A DNA stretch of 31,639 nucleotides from a virus. Positions 1 to 4,991 of this stretch are shown here, piece after piece. The stretch lies in the IMG/VR virus record IMGVR_UViG_3300035670_000891, positions 1 to 31,639 of that record; one strand, given 5' to 3'. The first letter of the stretch is position 1; every line of letters starts with the position of its first letter. Both the position numbers and the translations under genes were made by a program. Under the pieces are notes generated by a model that saw only the letters and a program-made list of their open reading frames with translations, ran no database searches and was not told the origin of the DNA.

Positions 1-119
1 TGTTTGCCTATTGAAGCGCAGTCAGGGCGGTTGCAGGTGCATCTCTTATCTATCGGCTTATGTACTGGGATGAGGGAAAAGCCATACGCCAATAGCGGTA
101 ACGTTTCATGTGCTTGCAT
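1..119 (-). CDS. Bifunctional DNA primase/polymerase, N-terminal fragment
   Basis: Only the first 39 codons are in the window; the gene continues past the left edge. The peptide starts MQAHETLPLLAYGFSLIPVH and continues with KPIDKRCTCNRPDCASIGK. An early aromatic-Gly-Phe-x-hydrophobic-Ile-Pro-Val strand followed by a C-x-C...C cluster ending in S-x-GK is characteristic of the N-terminus of the primase-polymerase (Prim-Pol) family that phages and plasmids use to prime and extend DNA. The ATG at 119 is the only start available, because the upstream reading frame has no alternative, but its ribosome-binding site is weak. It is the last visible gene of the leftward replication operon that begins with the helicase. 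It shows that the small genes at 181-1569 lie inside a phage replication block rather than in a host flank. The catalytic residues lie outside the window, so the call rests on the N-terminal signature alone. Confidence 0.65.
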   Translation of the reverse strand, partial: MQAHETLPLLAYGFSLIPVHKPIDKRCTCNRPDCASIGK

Positions 120-200
120 ATTATGCTGCTTTCTGTGTGTAGTTATGCCTTCGTTTGGTGTTATGCACCGTTTTGTGTGTTCACTTTGCGTTAGAGCGCA
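120..200 (+). other. Left boundary of cassette array: attI-like or half attC site
   Basis: This stretch ends in GCGTTAGAGCGCA (188-200), the same core and flank that closes the complete attC at 464-540. Two further GTTATGC motifs precede it at 142-148 and 160-166, so three GTTA motifs occur within 60 bases. No convincing partner core of the form RYYYAAC lies upstream; the only TAAC, at 99-102, is inside the primase start. The site could therefore be an attI-like receptor, which carries repeated GTT boxes instead of a palindrome, or the 3' half of an attC. The crossover would fall between G190 and T191. The strand given is the canonical attC reading direction. Confidence 0.5.
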
Positions 201-441
201 AATCCTCCACAAACTCTGTCGCATTCGGAACGTCAGCCCATGCCTTTGTCCAGCGCTCAAGAGCAATCTCCAGTTCGACGGCATTCTTGGCAACTGCTTC
301 TGCATCTTTGCGTCCCTGCCGCTCTCCGGCTTTGTAAGCCGCTTGGCAAGCTGTTTCAATTGCGCCAAGGTGCGATTTCCCAAACCTGCCGTACAGGTCA
401 GTGAATTGCTTGCTGCGTTTCTTCCAGTCTGCAAATCCCAT
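181..441 (-). CDS. Cassette ORF 1, hypothetical protein of 86 aa
   Basis: The protein is small, charged and mostly helical, without a signal peptide or membrane segment. The segment QGRKDAEAVAKNAVELEIAL (residues about 43-62) looks amphipathic and may form a coiled coil. I do not recognise the family. The start at 441 is supported by GGAGAAAGACAT just upstream. The ORF fills the cassette between crossover points 190 and 530 and is transcribed in the phage operon direction, opposite to usual cassette polarity. Its last codons, RSNAK, come from the recombination core: CGC-TCT-AAC-GCA-AAG-TGA crosses the junction at 190/191, so the stop codon lies in sequence outside the cassette. A role as a phage accessory or defence-related protein is possible but has no support in the sequence. 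Confidence 0.7.
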   Translation of the reverse strand: MGFADWKKRSKQFTDLYGRFGKSHLGAIETACQAAYKAGERQGRKDAEAVAKNAVELEIALERWTKAWADVPNATEFVEDLRSNAK

Positions 442-463
442 ATGTCTTTCTCCGCAGTAAAAA

Positions 464-540
464 TGCGCTCTAACCCGTCGCTCAACACGGACGCAGGCGA
501 TAAAGCTGCCTGCGCCGGTTAGCTCAGGCGTTAGAGCGCA
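464..540 (+). other. attC: attC recombination site (cassette 1/2 junction)
   Basis: This is the best preserved site. A perfect 11-base inverted repeat, TGCGCTCTAAC (464-474) and GTTAGAGCGCA (530-540), forms the outer arms and contains the consensus cores RYYYAAC and GTTRRRY. A central stem, CGCAGGC (492-498) with GCCTGCG (508-514), closes on a 9-base loop. Between them, CGGACGC on the 5' side faces GCGCCG on the 3' side, leaving one unpaired A at the position of the extrahelical base of classical attC sites. The 3' half, GGTTAGCTCAGGCGTTAG, follows the usual layout CTTAACTCAAGCGTTAG, which fixes the orientation as + strand. The crossover is expected between G530 and T531. Confidence 0.88.
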
Positions 541-724
541 TGGCCATCCTGCACCCTTTGCACGTCACATCCTCTGGGTCAAGACCGGCATTCGACTCAA
601 GGAACCACATCTCGTTAAGTTCCTTTCCGCAGAATGTCGAGTTGTTGTCTGCTGCGTGTAGCGTTTCGTGCCGCTCGTAGCCTGTTTTCTTCTTGCATCT
701 CCGTGCGTAATGCAAAAGTTTCAT
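524..724 (-). CDS. Cassette ORF 2, small zinc-binding-type protein of 66 aa
   Basis: The protein has a putative metal-binding arrangement: H19 and H23 in the segment RHETLH, C32 in TFCGKEL, and the pair C55-x2-C58 in VTCKGC. Short proteins with a histidine, a CG turn and a C-terminal VTC-x2-C pair are common among phage and mobile-element hypotheticals and are usually described only as zinc-finger-like. The start at 724 is preceded by AAAGGAGAGACTGAC, a strong ribosome-binding site. The ORF occupies the cassette between crossovers 530 and 837. It ends in MRSNA encoded across the junction (TCT-AAC-GCC-TGA), with the stop at 524-526 supplied by the adjacent attC. Function is unknown; DNA or RNA binding is an inference from the metal ligands only. 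Confidence 0.75.
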   Translation of the reverse strand: MKLLHYARRCKKKTGYERHETLHAADNNSTFCGKELNEMWFLESNAGLDPEDVTCKGCRMAMRSNA

Positions 725-770
725 GTCAGTCTCTCCTTTATCTATTTGCCGGCGTCGGCAAAGTGATCCA

Positions 771-843
771 GCATCTAACTCTCCGTTCCAGGCGCGACCT
801 CGCGCATAAGGCCGCTCACGGCCGCTTACCTTCGGCGTTAGAC
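771..843 (+). other. attC: attC recombination site (cassette 2/3 junction)
   Basis: The 5' core ATCTAAC (773-779) and the 3' core GTTAGAC (837-843) both match RYYYAAC and GTTRRRY. The 3' half, GCTTACCTTCGGCGTTAGAC, follows the canonical CTTAACTCAAGCGTTAG arrangement on the + strand. The interior holds two short perfect hairpins, GCGCGA-CC-TCGCGC and GGCCG-CTCA-CGGCC, instead of one long stem, so its folding differs from that of the 464-540 site. The crossover is expected between G837 and T838. The 3' end of the next leftward ORF (stop at 816-818) lies inside it. Confidence 0.8.
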
Positions 844-1193
844 ATTGCCGCGTCGATTGCGCCGTCCATGTCTCTTCCGTCTCTCGCCACGGTCTTGAAC
901 CGGATCACTCCACTCCACGGCGATTCGTCTGAAATTCCGAAGCCGCATTCACGGCGCAGCCAGCGGTATCGTTCGGCGTCTTTTCGGAGAGCGTCAGCTT
1001 CGCCGCCCCTCAAAGCGGCGTTGGGCATCATGTCAGTCTCATTGGTCGTGTACGCTATGGTTCCTTCGCTCAGTTCGGCGCTGGTCGTCTCGATCACCAC
1101 CGTAACGTGCGGGTGGCAATTCGCGTTCAGCCACTCGATCACCGGGCGGGTGATGGATTCAAATTCTTTGCGCTGCTGTTCTGTCATCGTCAT
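816..1193 (-). CDS. Cassette ORF 3, phage accessory protein with DAERYRWLRR motif, 125 aa
   Basis: The start at 1193 (MTMTEQQRKEF) is chosen because CAGGAGAAATGAA precedes it; an in-frame extension to 1325 would run back through an attC site. The protein has an N-terminal part resembling early-region phage proteins (FESITRPVIEWLNANCHPHV) and then the widespread phage motif DAERYRWLRR at about residues 72-81. It closes with GRDMDGAIDAAM, the usual end of this family. Its molecular function is unknown. The final residues SNAEGKRP and the stop are encoded by the attC site, so the natural protein probably ended near the AIDAAM segment before the gene became a cassette. A relative of the central motif is encoded at 9890-10168 in the rightward block of the same phage. 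Confidence 0.78.
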   Translation of the reverse strand: MTMTEQQRKEFESITRPVIEWLNANCHPHVTVVIETTSAELSEGTIAYTTNETDMMPNAALRGGEADALRKDAERYRWLRRECGFGISDESPWSGVIRFKTVARDGRDMDGAIDAAMSNAEGKRP

Positions 1194-1226
1194 TTCATTT
1201 CTCCTGTTGCCGCTGTCGTGGGTCGC

Positions 1227-1294
1227 GGCCCAACCCATCATTCCACCTGACCTGCGCATAAAGCCGCGCAGGCCGCTGAATTCATGCGTTATGG
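1227..1294 (+). other. attC: attC recombination site (cassette 3/4 junction)
   Basis: The 5' core GCCCAAC (1228-1234) is followed by CCATCATTCC. The 3' part reads GAATTCATGCGTTATGG, again the canonical + strand attC order. The central stem CCTGCGC (1251-1257) pairs perfectly with GCGCAGG (1266-1272) across an 8-base loop, ATAAAGCC, like the stem and loop of the 464-540 site. The outer arms pair imperfectly, as expected when the bases after the crossover G (1288) come from the neighbouring cassette. The stop codon of cassette ORF 4 (1282-1284) lies within it. Confidence 0.8.
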
Positions 1295-1569
1295 GTCTTC
1301 GGCAACATGCGCCACCGAATTCCAAGTGCGAACCGTTGCGCTACCCGGTGCAAAACGTTCGGCCCAGTTGGCAGCGAAAACCTCAAATCCTCATACGACG
1401 ATAGCGTCATTTCCCACAGAGGTTCGGGTGGCCCTGAAATAGTCAAACTGCCCACACGAGGTATCGGCAACGCCGGAGCCATAAGATCGCGTCCCGTCGC
1501 CCACAGAACCGCCCTGCGAAACCAGACCCCTAACCTTGGTGTTTCCAGTTTGTCGGTTACGTTTTCCAT
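1282..1569 (-). CDS. Cassette ORF 4, hypothetical protein of 95 aa
   Basis: I do not recognise this protein. The start at 1569 (MENVTDKLE) is preceded by AAAGGAGAATGCG; the reading frame is open further to 1626, but no better ribosome-binding site is seen there. It has a hydrophobic, basic N-terminal third (WFRRAVLWATGRDLMAPALP) that may be membrane-associated, though no clean transmembrane helix is obvious. The C-terminus, MLPKTHNA, is encoded through the recombination core (CAT-AAC-GCA-TGA), again placing the stop in the neighbouring attC. It is the cassette closest to the helicase and would be the first of the four transcribed. Confidence 0.62.
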   Translation of the reverse strand: MENVTDKLETPRLGVWFRRAVLWATGRDLMAPALPIPRVGSLTISGPPEPLWEMTLSSYEDLRFSLPTGPNVLHRVAQRFALGIRWRMLPKTHNA

Positions 1570-1616
1570 CGCATTCTCCTTTTTCGCACCGTCATGCCAG
1601 CGCCGACTTTTCAAAA

Positions 1617-1652
1617 CCCCTAACACGTCGCTCGTGCGGGACGGCGCTGGAT
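1617..1652 (+). other. Half attC at right end of cassette array
   Basis: CCCCTAAC (1617-1624) followed by ACGTCGCTCGTGCGGGACGG matches the 5' half of the 464-540 site (TAACCCGTCGCTCAACACGG) with the same spacing and the same GGACG step. No matching 3' half with GCGTTRRRY follows: the sequence passes directly into the helicase stop codon at 1675. A 9-base inverted repeat, CCAGCGCCG near 1597-1605 and CGGCGCTGG at 1642-1650, also spans this end. The site is probably a truncated last attC. Confidence 0.65.
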
Positions 1653-1674
1653 GCCAATCGTACAGAAATGTCCA

Positions 1675-4161
1675 TCATGAGGCTTTCTTCAAAAAGTTGG
1701 ATTGAGACTTGGCCCACTTGATATTTTCATGGGTTATCCAGTCCTTCACTGATTCAATCATAGGGCCAGCAACCTTGTCCAATTGATTTGATGGATAGCA
1801 ACCAACCATATTTTTATACTTGTGATACGCGGCACCATCCTTCATGCCTTTGGATCGAGTCCAACTCAGGAGTGCGCTGTAAATGGCCTGCTTATCCTCC
1901 AAGCTGTATTTCCTAGCCTTCCTCGATAGCTGTACAAGTTCCTCGTCTTCAACCTCTTGCGGCTTTGCAACTGGCTTAGGCTCAAAGGAACAGACGGGAC
2001 ACTTGCGTAATGACGGCTTATAAACTGCAAAGCACGATGGACAGACTCGCGGCAACCGTTCATTCTTCTTTTCCTCCTGTTTAGGCTTCCCATCATCAAG
2101 CTCGTAGGGTATCTCTTCTGTCGGCCATCCCAATCTGCGGACTACTCCGGCATGGTCGAGAATTAAGGCTCTTTCCTTGCCATCATGGGGACGAAGCACC
2201 CGGCCACACATTTGAATGAATCGAATCAATGACTTAGTAGGTCTAGCCAGGATGCAGCATGAGGTAGCAGGTACATCGAACCCCTCGGCAAGCATCGAGC
2301 AGTTGCTCAGAATAGTGAATTCCCCGCGTCTAAAGCCATCTATGAGCGGTTTTCGTTCCTCTTCTGGCATGTACCCATCAACGTGTCGAGCATCTATGCC
2401 CTGGGCGCGAAATTCTTCAACGATGTGCTTTGAGTGCATGACATTGACCGCGAACACGACAGTCTGCTCTCCCTGGGCCAACTTAATCCAGTGCTTGACG
2501 ATATCCCCAACCAGTTTGCCCTTATCCACTGCCTTACCTAGCTGAGTCTTGTCATAGTCCCCGTTGGTGATTTTGATCTTGTCGAGTTCTGGTTCTGATG
2601 GGGCGTATATATCGACATCAACCAAGAACCCTTGTTCAATCAGCATAGGGATTGAGGCTCCTGTCACCAAGTCCTGCCAGAGCGGCTCGCCTCCGAGCCA
2701 TGAGTGCTTCGCAGCCATCGCCTTTGCCCACGGTGTAGCCGTCAGGCCGATGATGATGCAGTTGCTATGGAGTTCTATCAACTTGTGGAATGCCTTGCTT
2801 GCCGGGGTCGTGTGGCACTCGTCCAGGATCAAAATTTCGAACATGTTGTACTTGCGCCGAGCCATTGTCTGAACCGAGCAGACGACGATCTGTGAATTGG
2901 CTTCCCATGTGTTCATCCCTTGCATGATGCCAACCTTCATACCGAGCTTTTCAAATGCTGCAACGGATTGCTTGATGAGTTCGATTCGGTTGCAGACAAA
3001 AGCCACACGCTTACCGTTGGCTACTGCCTTCTGGATTATGTCTGCTGCCACGCGGGTTTTTCCTGAATTATGCGTAACAGTGAAGTCTCCCATAAGATAC
3101 CTATGATTACCATCCACTTCCCACCCGTAGTAGTCATCCTCGACAAGAATCTCAACTTTGAACCCTGTGCGAAGTACAGACTTCTTTTGCAGCCTATTGA
3201 ATGCCTTATGCTTGACCGTTAGCATATTTGAAAAATCGCCAGAGATTGAGACTCGATAGTAAATCCCTCCAGCCCCTGTCTGACAATACTTTTCAGATTC
3301 GCTTTTGTACGCAGAAAAACCAAGCGACCTAGCCACAAAACAAACATCATCAGCCAATCGTTCAGACTTGCTTATCCAGTCGTAATGACCATTGCCAAGA
3401 TGACAATCAGTATCCAGCAATCCTGCAAGCACCTCATACCGCGCCTCAACAGATGCCGTTTTATATTGATGTGGGATAAACTTTTCTCCAGCAGTTGTAC
3501 CCATCAATCCAAGATTTCTTAGCTTAACAGTTAGCGGATTACCTACGCCTCTTGGATTGGTCAAATTCACTAGATCACATTTATCAGACTTGGATACCCA
3601 TCCTTGAACATCTGTAGCCAATTCTATGATTCGATCTTGGATTGCTCTTTCTGGATTTGATATTGTCGGTGAGCCACCACCTAAACATCCATCACCAATC
3701 AATGCGCCTAGAAGCCAAGGATGAATTGGCAAGTCATCATTTCCACCATCAAAATTTTGAACACAAACACGATAGAGTTTGTGGCAATGCTTCCTCCACT
3801 GAGACCACCCTAGCCATTCATTCACCGATACATCAACAACCTCGCCAGTCTCGGTATGCACTAATGACAAGATATGCCCTAGATTGACAACGAATGACTC
3901 GCCTTTTACCGGGATTACCATAGCCATCTGCTGACGACCACGATGAAGATTTAGCACCGTCCTGAATGATCCATCATCGCCAATCAATTTGTCACCGATT
4001 CCAACATCCTCGGCAACCTTCATTGATCCATCGGCCATCAGTATTTTCTGGCCTTTGGCATGGCATCCAGTTGGCATCACCATGACAACCCGCTTCTTTC
4101 CTTCCCGAATCTTCTCCCGCAACTTCTCGATACCAGACTGCTGATACCAACGCAGTTCCAT
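1675..4161 (-). CDS. SF2 DNA helicase interrupted by an intein
   Basis: The translated precursor has 828 aa; the spliced enzyme would have 495. Helicase landmarks, in precursor numbering, are: Walker A split as MPTG (29-32) and SGKT (366-369), DECH box 447-450, TATP 474-477, motif VI QMCGRVLRP 650-658, and a C-terminal zinc ribbon with C707-x2-C710 and C721-x2-C724. This layout fits phage DEXH helicases of the RecQ/UvsW/D10-like type that unwind replication or recombination intermediates. The start at 4161 (MELRWYQQSG) is preferred because AAGGAGAGGCAA precedes it; the frame is open to 4275 but without support. It is the first long gene of the leftward replication operon, with the cassettes and primase downstream. 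Activity should depend on intein removal, because the ATP-binding loop is interrupted. Confidence 0.9.
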   Translation of the reverse strand: MELRWYQQSGIEKLREKIREGKKRVVMVMPTGCHAKGQKILMADGSMKVAEDVGIGDKLIGDDGSFRTVLNLHRGRQQMAMVIPVKGESFVVNLGHILSLVHTETGEVVDVSVNEWLGWSQWRKHCHKLYRVCVQNFDGGNDDLPIHPWLLGALIGDGCLGGGSPTISNPERAIQDRIIELATDVQGWVSKSDKCDLVNLTNPRGVGNPLTVKLRNLGLMGTTAGEKFIPHQYKTASVEARYEVLAGLLDTDCHLGNGHYDWISKSERLADDVCFVARSLGFSAYKSESEKYCQTGAGGIYYRVSISGDFSNMLTVKHKAFNRLQKKSVLRTGFKVEILVEDDYYGWEVDGNHRYLMGDFTVTHNSGKTRVAADIIQKAVANGKRVAFVCNRIELIKQSVAAFEKLGMKVGIMQGMNTWEANSQIVVCSVQTMARRKYNMFEILILDECHTTPASKAFHKLIELHSNCIIIGLTATPWAKAMAAKHSWLGGEPLWQDLVTGASIPMLIEQGFLVDVDIYAPSEPELDKIKITNGDYDKTQLGKAVDKGKLVGDIVKHWIKLAQGEQTVVFAVNVMHSKHIVEEFRAQGIDARHVDGYMPEEERKPLIDGFRRGEFTILSNCSMLAEGFDVPATSCCILARPTKSLIRFIQMCGRVLRPHDGKERALILDHAGVVRRLGWPTEEIPYELDDGKPKQEEKKNERLPRVCPSCFAVYKPSLRKCPVCSFEPKPVAKPQEVEDEELVQLSRKARKYSLEDKQAIYSALLSWTRSKGMKDGAAYHKYKNMVGCYPSNQLDKVAGPMIESVKDWITHENIKWAKSQSNFLKKAS
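3067..4065 (-). mobile_element. LAGLIDADG-type intein in helicase Walker A loop
   Basis: The insertion spans 333 residues (helicase precursor 33-365). It starts with the splice cysteine in CHAKGQKILMADGSMKVAED (blocks A-like) and has a block B-like segment VVNLGHILSL. It ends in YLMGDFTVTHN, with the penultimate His and terminal Asn needed for Asn cyclisation; the next extein residue is Ser. Two dodecapeptide-like segments, LLGALIGDGCL (intein residues about 118-128) and LAGLLDTDCHL (213-223), mark a LAGLIDADG homing-endonuclease domain. The second has Cys where Gly is usual. The insertion point, between MPTG and SGKT, is a favoured intein site in P-loop ATPases. Confidence 0.9.
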
Positions 4162-4274
4162 TTGCCTCTCCTTATGCCTCCTTGTGAGCGCCGAATTTCT
4201 TTCTGCGCTTGAGTGTTGATTTGGATTTTTGCCGACAATTCTCAGCAAAACCTTGCCATGAGCACGTTGAATCA

Positions 4275-4310
4275 AAAGTCAAAGGCAAAGTCAAAGGCAA
4301 AGTCAAAGGC
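4275..4310. repeat. Three perfect copies of a 12-base repeat
   Basis: AAAGTCAAAGGC occurs three times head to tail at 4275-4286, 4287-4298 and 4299-4310, about 110 bases upstream of the helicase start. It may be an iteron-like binding site, or simple slippage. Confidence 0.85.
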
Positions 4311-4390
4311 AAGAGCAATTCCTATCTCACCTGAGTAACTTCCAATACTCTACCCCCACTTTTCGCCGAAACTGCAAAATACTTTCAAAT

Positions 4391-4406
4391 GTTAGTGGTC
4401 ACTATC
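4391..4406. promoter_or_regulatory. Operator-like palindrome, copy 1
   Basis: GTTAGTGGTCACTATC: 7-base arms GTTAGTG and CACTATC with one mismatch. It is one of three related 16-base palindromes between the helicase and the 53-aa gene. Confidence 0.5.
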
Positions 4407-4493
4407 GCCTCTAGCCCATGACTGGCTTGAAAATAAAGTTTAGTGAAAAACGCTGAAACTACTTGACAAGCAATTGTGCGGCTTTCGGCATAA

Positions 4494-4509
4494 GTGAGTG
4501 CTTACTAAC
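4494..4509. promoter_or_regulatory. Operator-like palindrome, copy 2
   Basis: GTGAGTGCTTACTAAC: 6-base arms with one mismatch around a 4-base centre. It lies just downstream of the TTGACA at 4463-4468, where a repressor would cover a transcription start. Confidence 0.5.
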
Positions 4510-4544
4510 CCAGGAACCCTTGCCATTAATGGGCTTGCCAAAGT

Positions 4545-4556
4545 GGTTATCCGCAC
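4545..4556 (+). repeat. GTTATCCGC motif, copy 1
   Basis: GGTTATCCGCAC is repeated exactly, in inverted orientation, at 5002-5013, and its 9-base core recurs at 5069-5077. Here it is followed by GTATCCACA. Confidence 0.6.
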
Positions 4557-4579
4557 AAAGGTATCCACAAGAAATTCAA

Positions 4580-4595
4580 GTTAGTACTCACTAAC
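4580..4595. promoter_or_regulatory. Operator-like palindrome, copy 3
   Basis: GTTAGTACTCACTAAC: perfect 6-base arms GTTAGT and ACTAAC around a 4-base centre. It is the best copy of the three and lies 20 bases beyond the stop of the 53-aa gene. Confidence 0.55.
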
Positions 4596-4614
4596 ATCTC
4601 AAGCCTTGCCATTG

Positions 4615-4776
4615 CTAGGAATTCCGAACACGCTTACCTGGCCTGCCACGCTTCTTGTGAAAGCAAGACCTGCAAGTTGCCCTGCGTCCCATCGTCCCAT
4701 CCCTATTCCGTCTTTTGTGAAACTCGTCCTCGTACTTCTCCTCGCCGCATGTGAGGCAGGTCTTGAGCTTTGGCAT
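4615..4776 (-). CDS. Small zinc-knuckle protein with basic tail, 53 aa
   Basis: The sequence begins MPKLKTCLTCGEEKYEDEFH and has a second pair, C35-x2-C38, in TCRSC. C7-x2-C10 with C35-x2-C38 forms a four-cysteine zinc site of a type common in small phage proteins. The tail, KKRGRPGKRVRNS, is basic and contains the RGRP core of an AT-hook, so DNA binding is plausible. The start at 4776 is chosen for the GGGGATCACTC upstream; an in-frame ATG at 4791 overlaps the upstream stop as TGATG and would add five residues, so translational coupling is possible. It is the second gene of the leftward transcript that starts at the divergent control region. Confidence 0.65.
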   Translation of the reverse strand: MPKLKTCLTCGEEKYEDEFHKRRNRDGTMGRRATCRSCFHKKRGRPGKRVRNS

Positions 4777-4790
4777 GAGTGATCCCCACA

Positions 4791-4967
4791 TCACTTGATC
4801 ATCCGCTTACACTGGTTACAAATCTTGGATGTCTCGGTGGTGAATTGGGCTACACTTCTCAGCTTCTTGCAGCCAACGCACATCCTTGTCTTCATGTTCT
4901 GATAGAGAGGCTGATCCTTGTTGGTGTTGTGCCGGTAAGCCTCAGTATCCTTTGGGTCAAATCTCAT
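4791..4967 (-). CDS. Small four-cysteine protein, 58 aa
   Basis: The sequence begins MRFDPKDTEAYRHNTNKDQP and carries C30-x2-C33 (MCVGCKK) and C50-x2-C53 (ICNQCKR), a probable single zinc ribbon. A strong ribosome-binding site, CACAGGAGGATTT, precedes the ATG at 4967. It is the first gene of the leftward early transcript, 18 bases from the expected start of the candidate promoter at 4992-5021. The stop overlaps the possible start of the next gene. Position and size suggest an early regulator or host-interaction protein, but nothing in the sequence identifies the target. Confidence 0.68.
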   Translation of the reverse strand: MRFDPKDTEAYRHNTNKDQPLYQNMKTRMCVGCKKLRSVAQFTTETSKICNQCKRMIK

Positions 4968-4991
4968 AAATCCTCCTGTGAATGAGCCACC

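Larger units (their letters stand above)
4162..4614. promoter_or_regulatory. Non-coding control region upstream of helicase
   Basis: No credible gene is seen in these 453 bases. They contain a 12-base tandem repeat (4275-4310), three 16-base palindromes of the type GTTAGT-N4-ACTAAC, one GTTATCCGC motif and a nearby GTATCCACA resembling a DnaA box. A TTGACA hexamer at 4463-4468 is the best -35 candidate on the + strand, but its -10 partner is poor (GCATAA near 4488-4493, spacing 19). No good leftward promoter for the helicase was found by eye. The region could be an operator cluster, a replication origin, or both. Confidence 0.5.

Noticed and set aside
97-200. Complete long (VCR-like) attC at the left end
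   Set aside because: The only upstream TAAC (99-102) does not fit RYYYAAC and the arms pair poorly; kept only as an attI-like or half site.
4-522. Open + strand frame of 172 codons over the cassette region
   Set aside because: It runs antisense through the primase start, cassette ORF 1 and an attC, and has cysteine-rich low-quality composition and no ribosome-binding site.
634-1404. Open + strand frame of 256 codons
   Set aside because: It spans two attC sites and is antisense to three cassette ORFs with clear ribosome-binding sites; it looks like a shadow frame.
1-1674. Host chromosomal integron flank of an integrated prophage
   Set aside because: The left flank encodes a phage-type primase/polymerase start and every gene shares the helicase orientation, so the array is more simply inside the phage. 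A chimeric assembly remains possible and is listed as a check.
4258-4338. 26-codon + strand ORF encoding SKAKSKAK repeats
   Set aside because: No ribosome-binding site; it exists only because of the 12-base tandem repeat.
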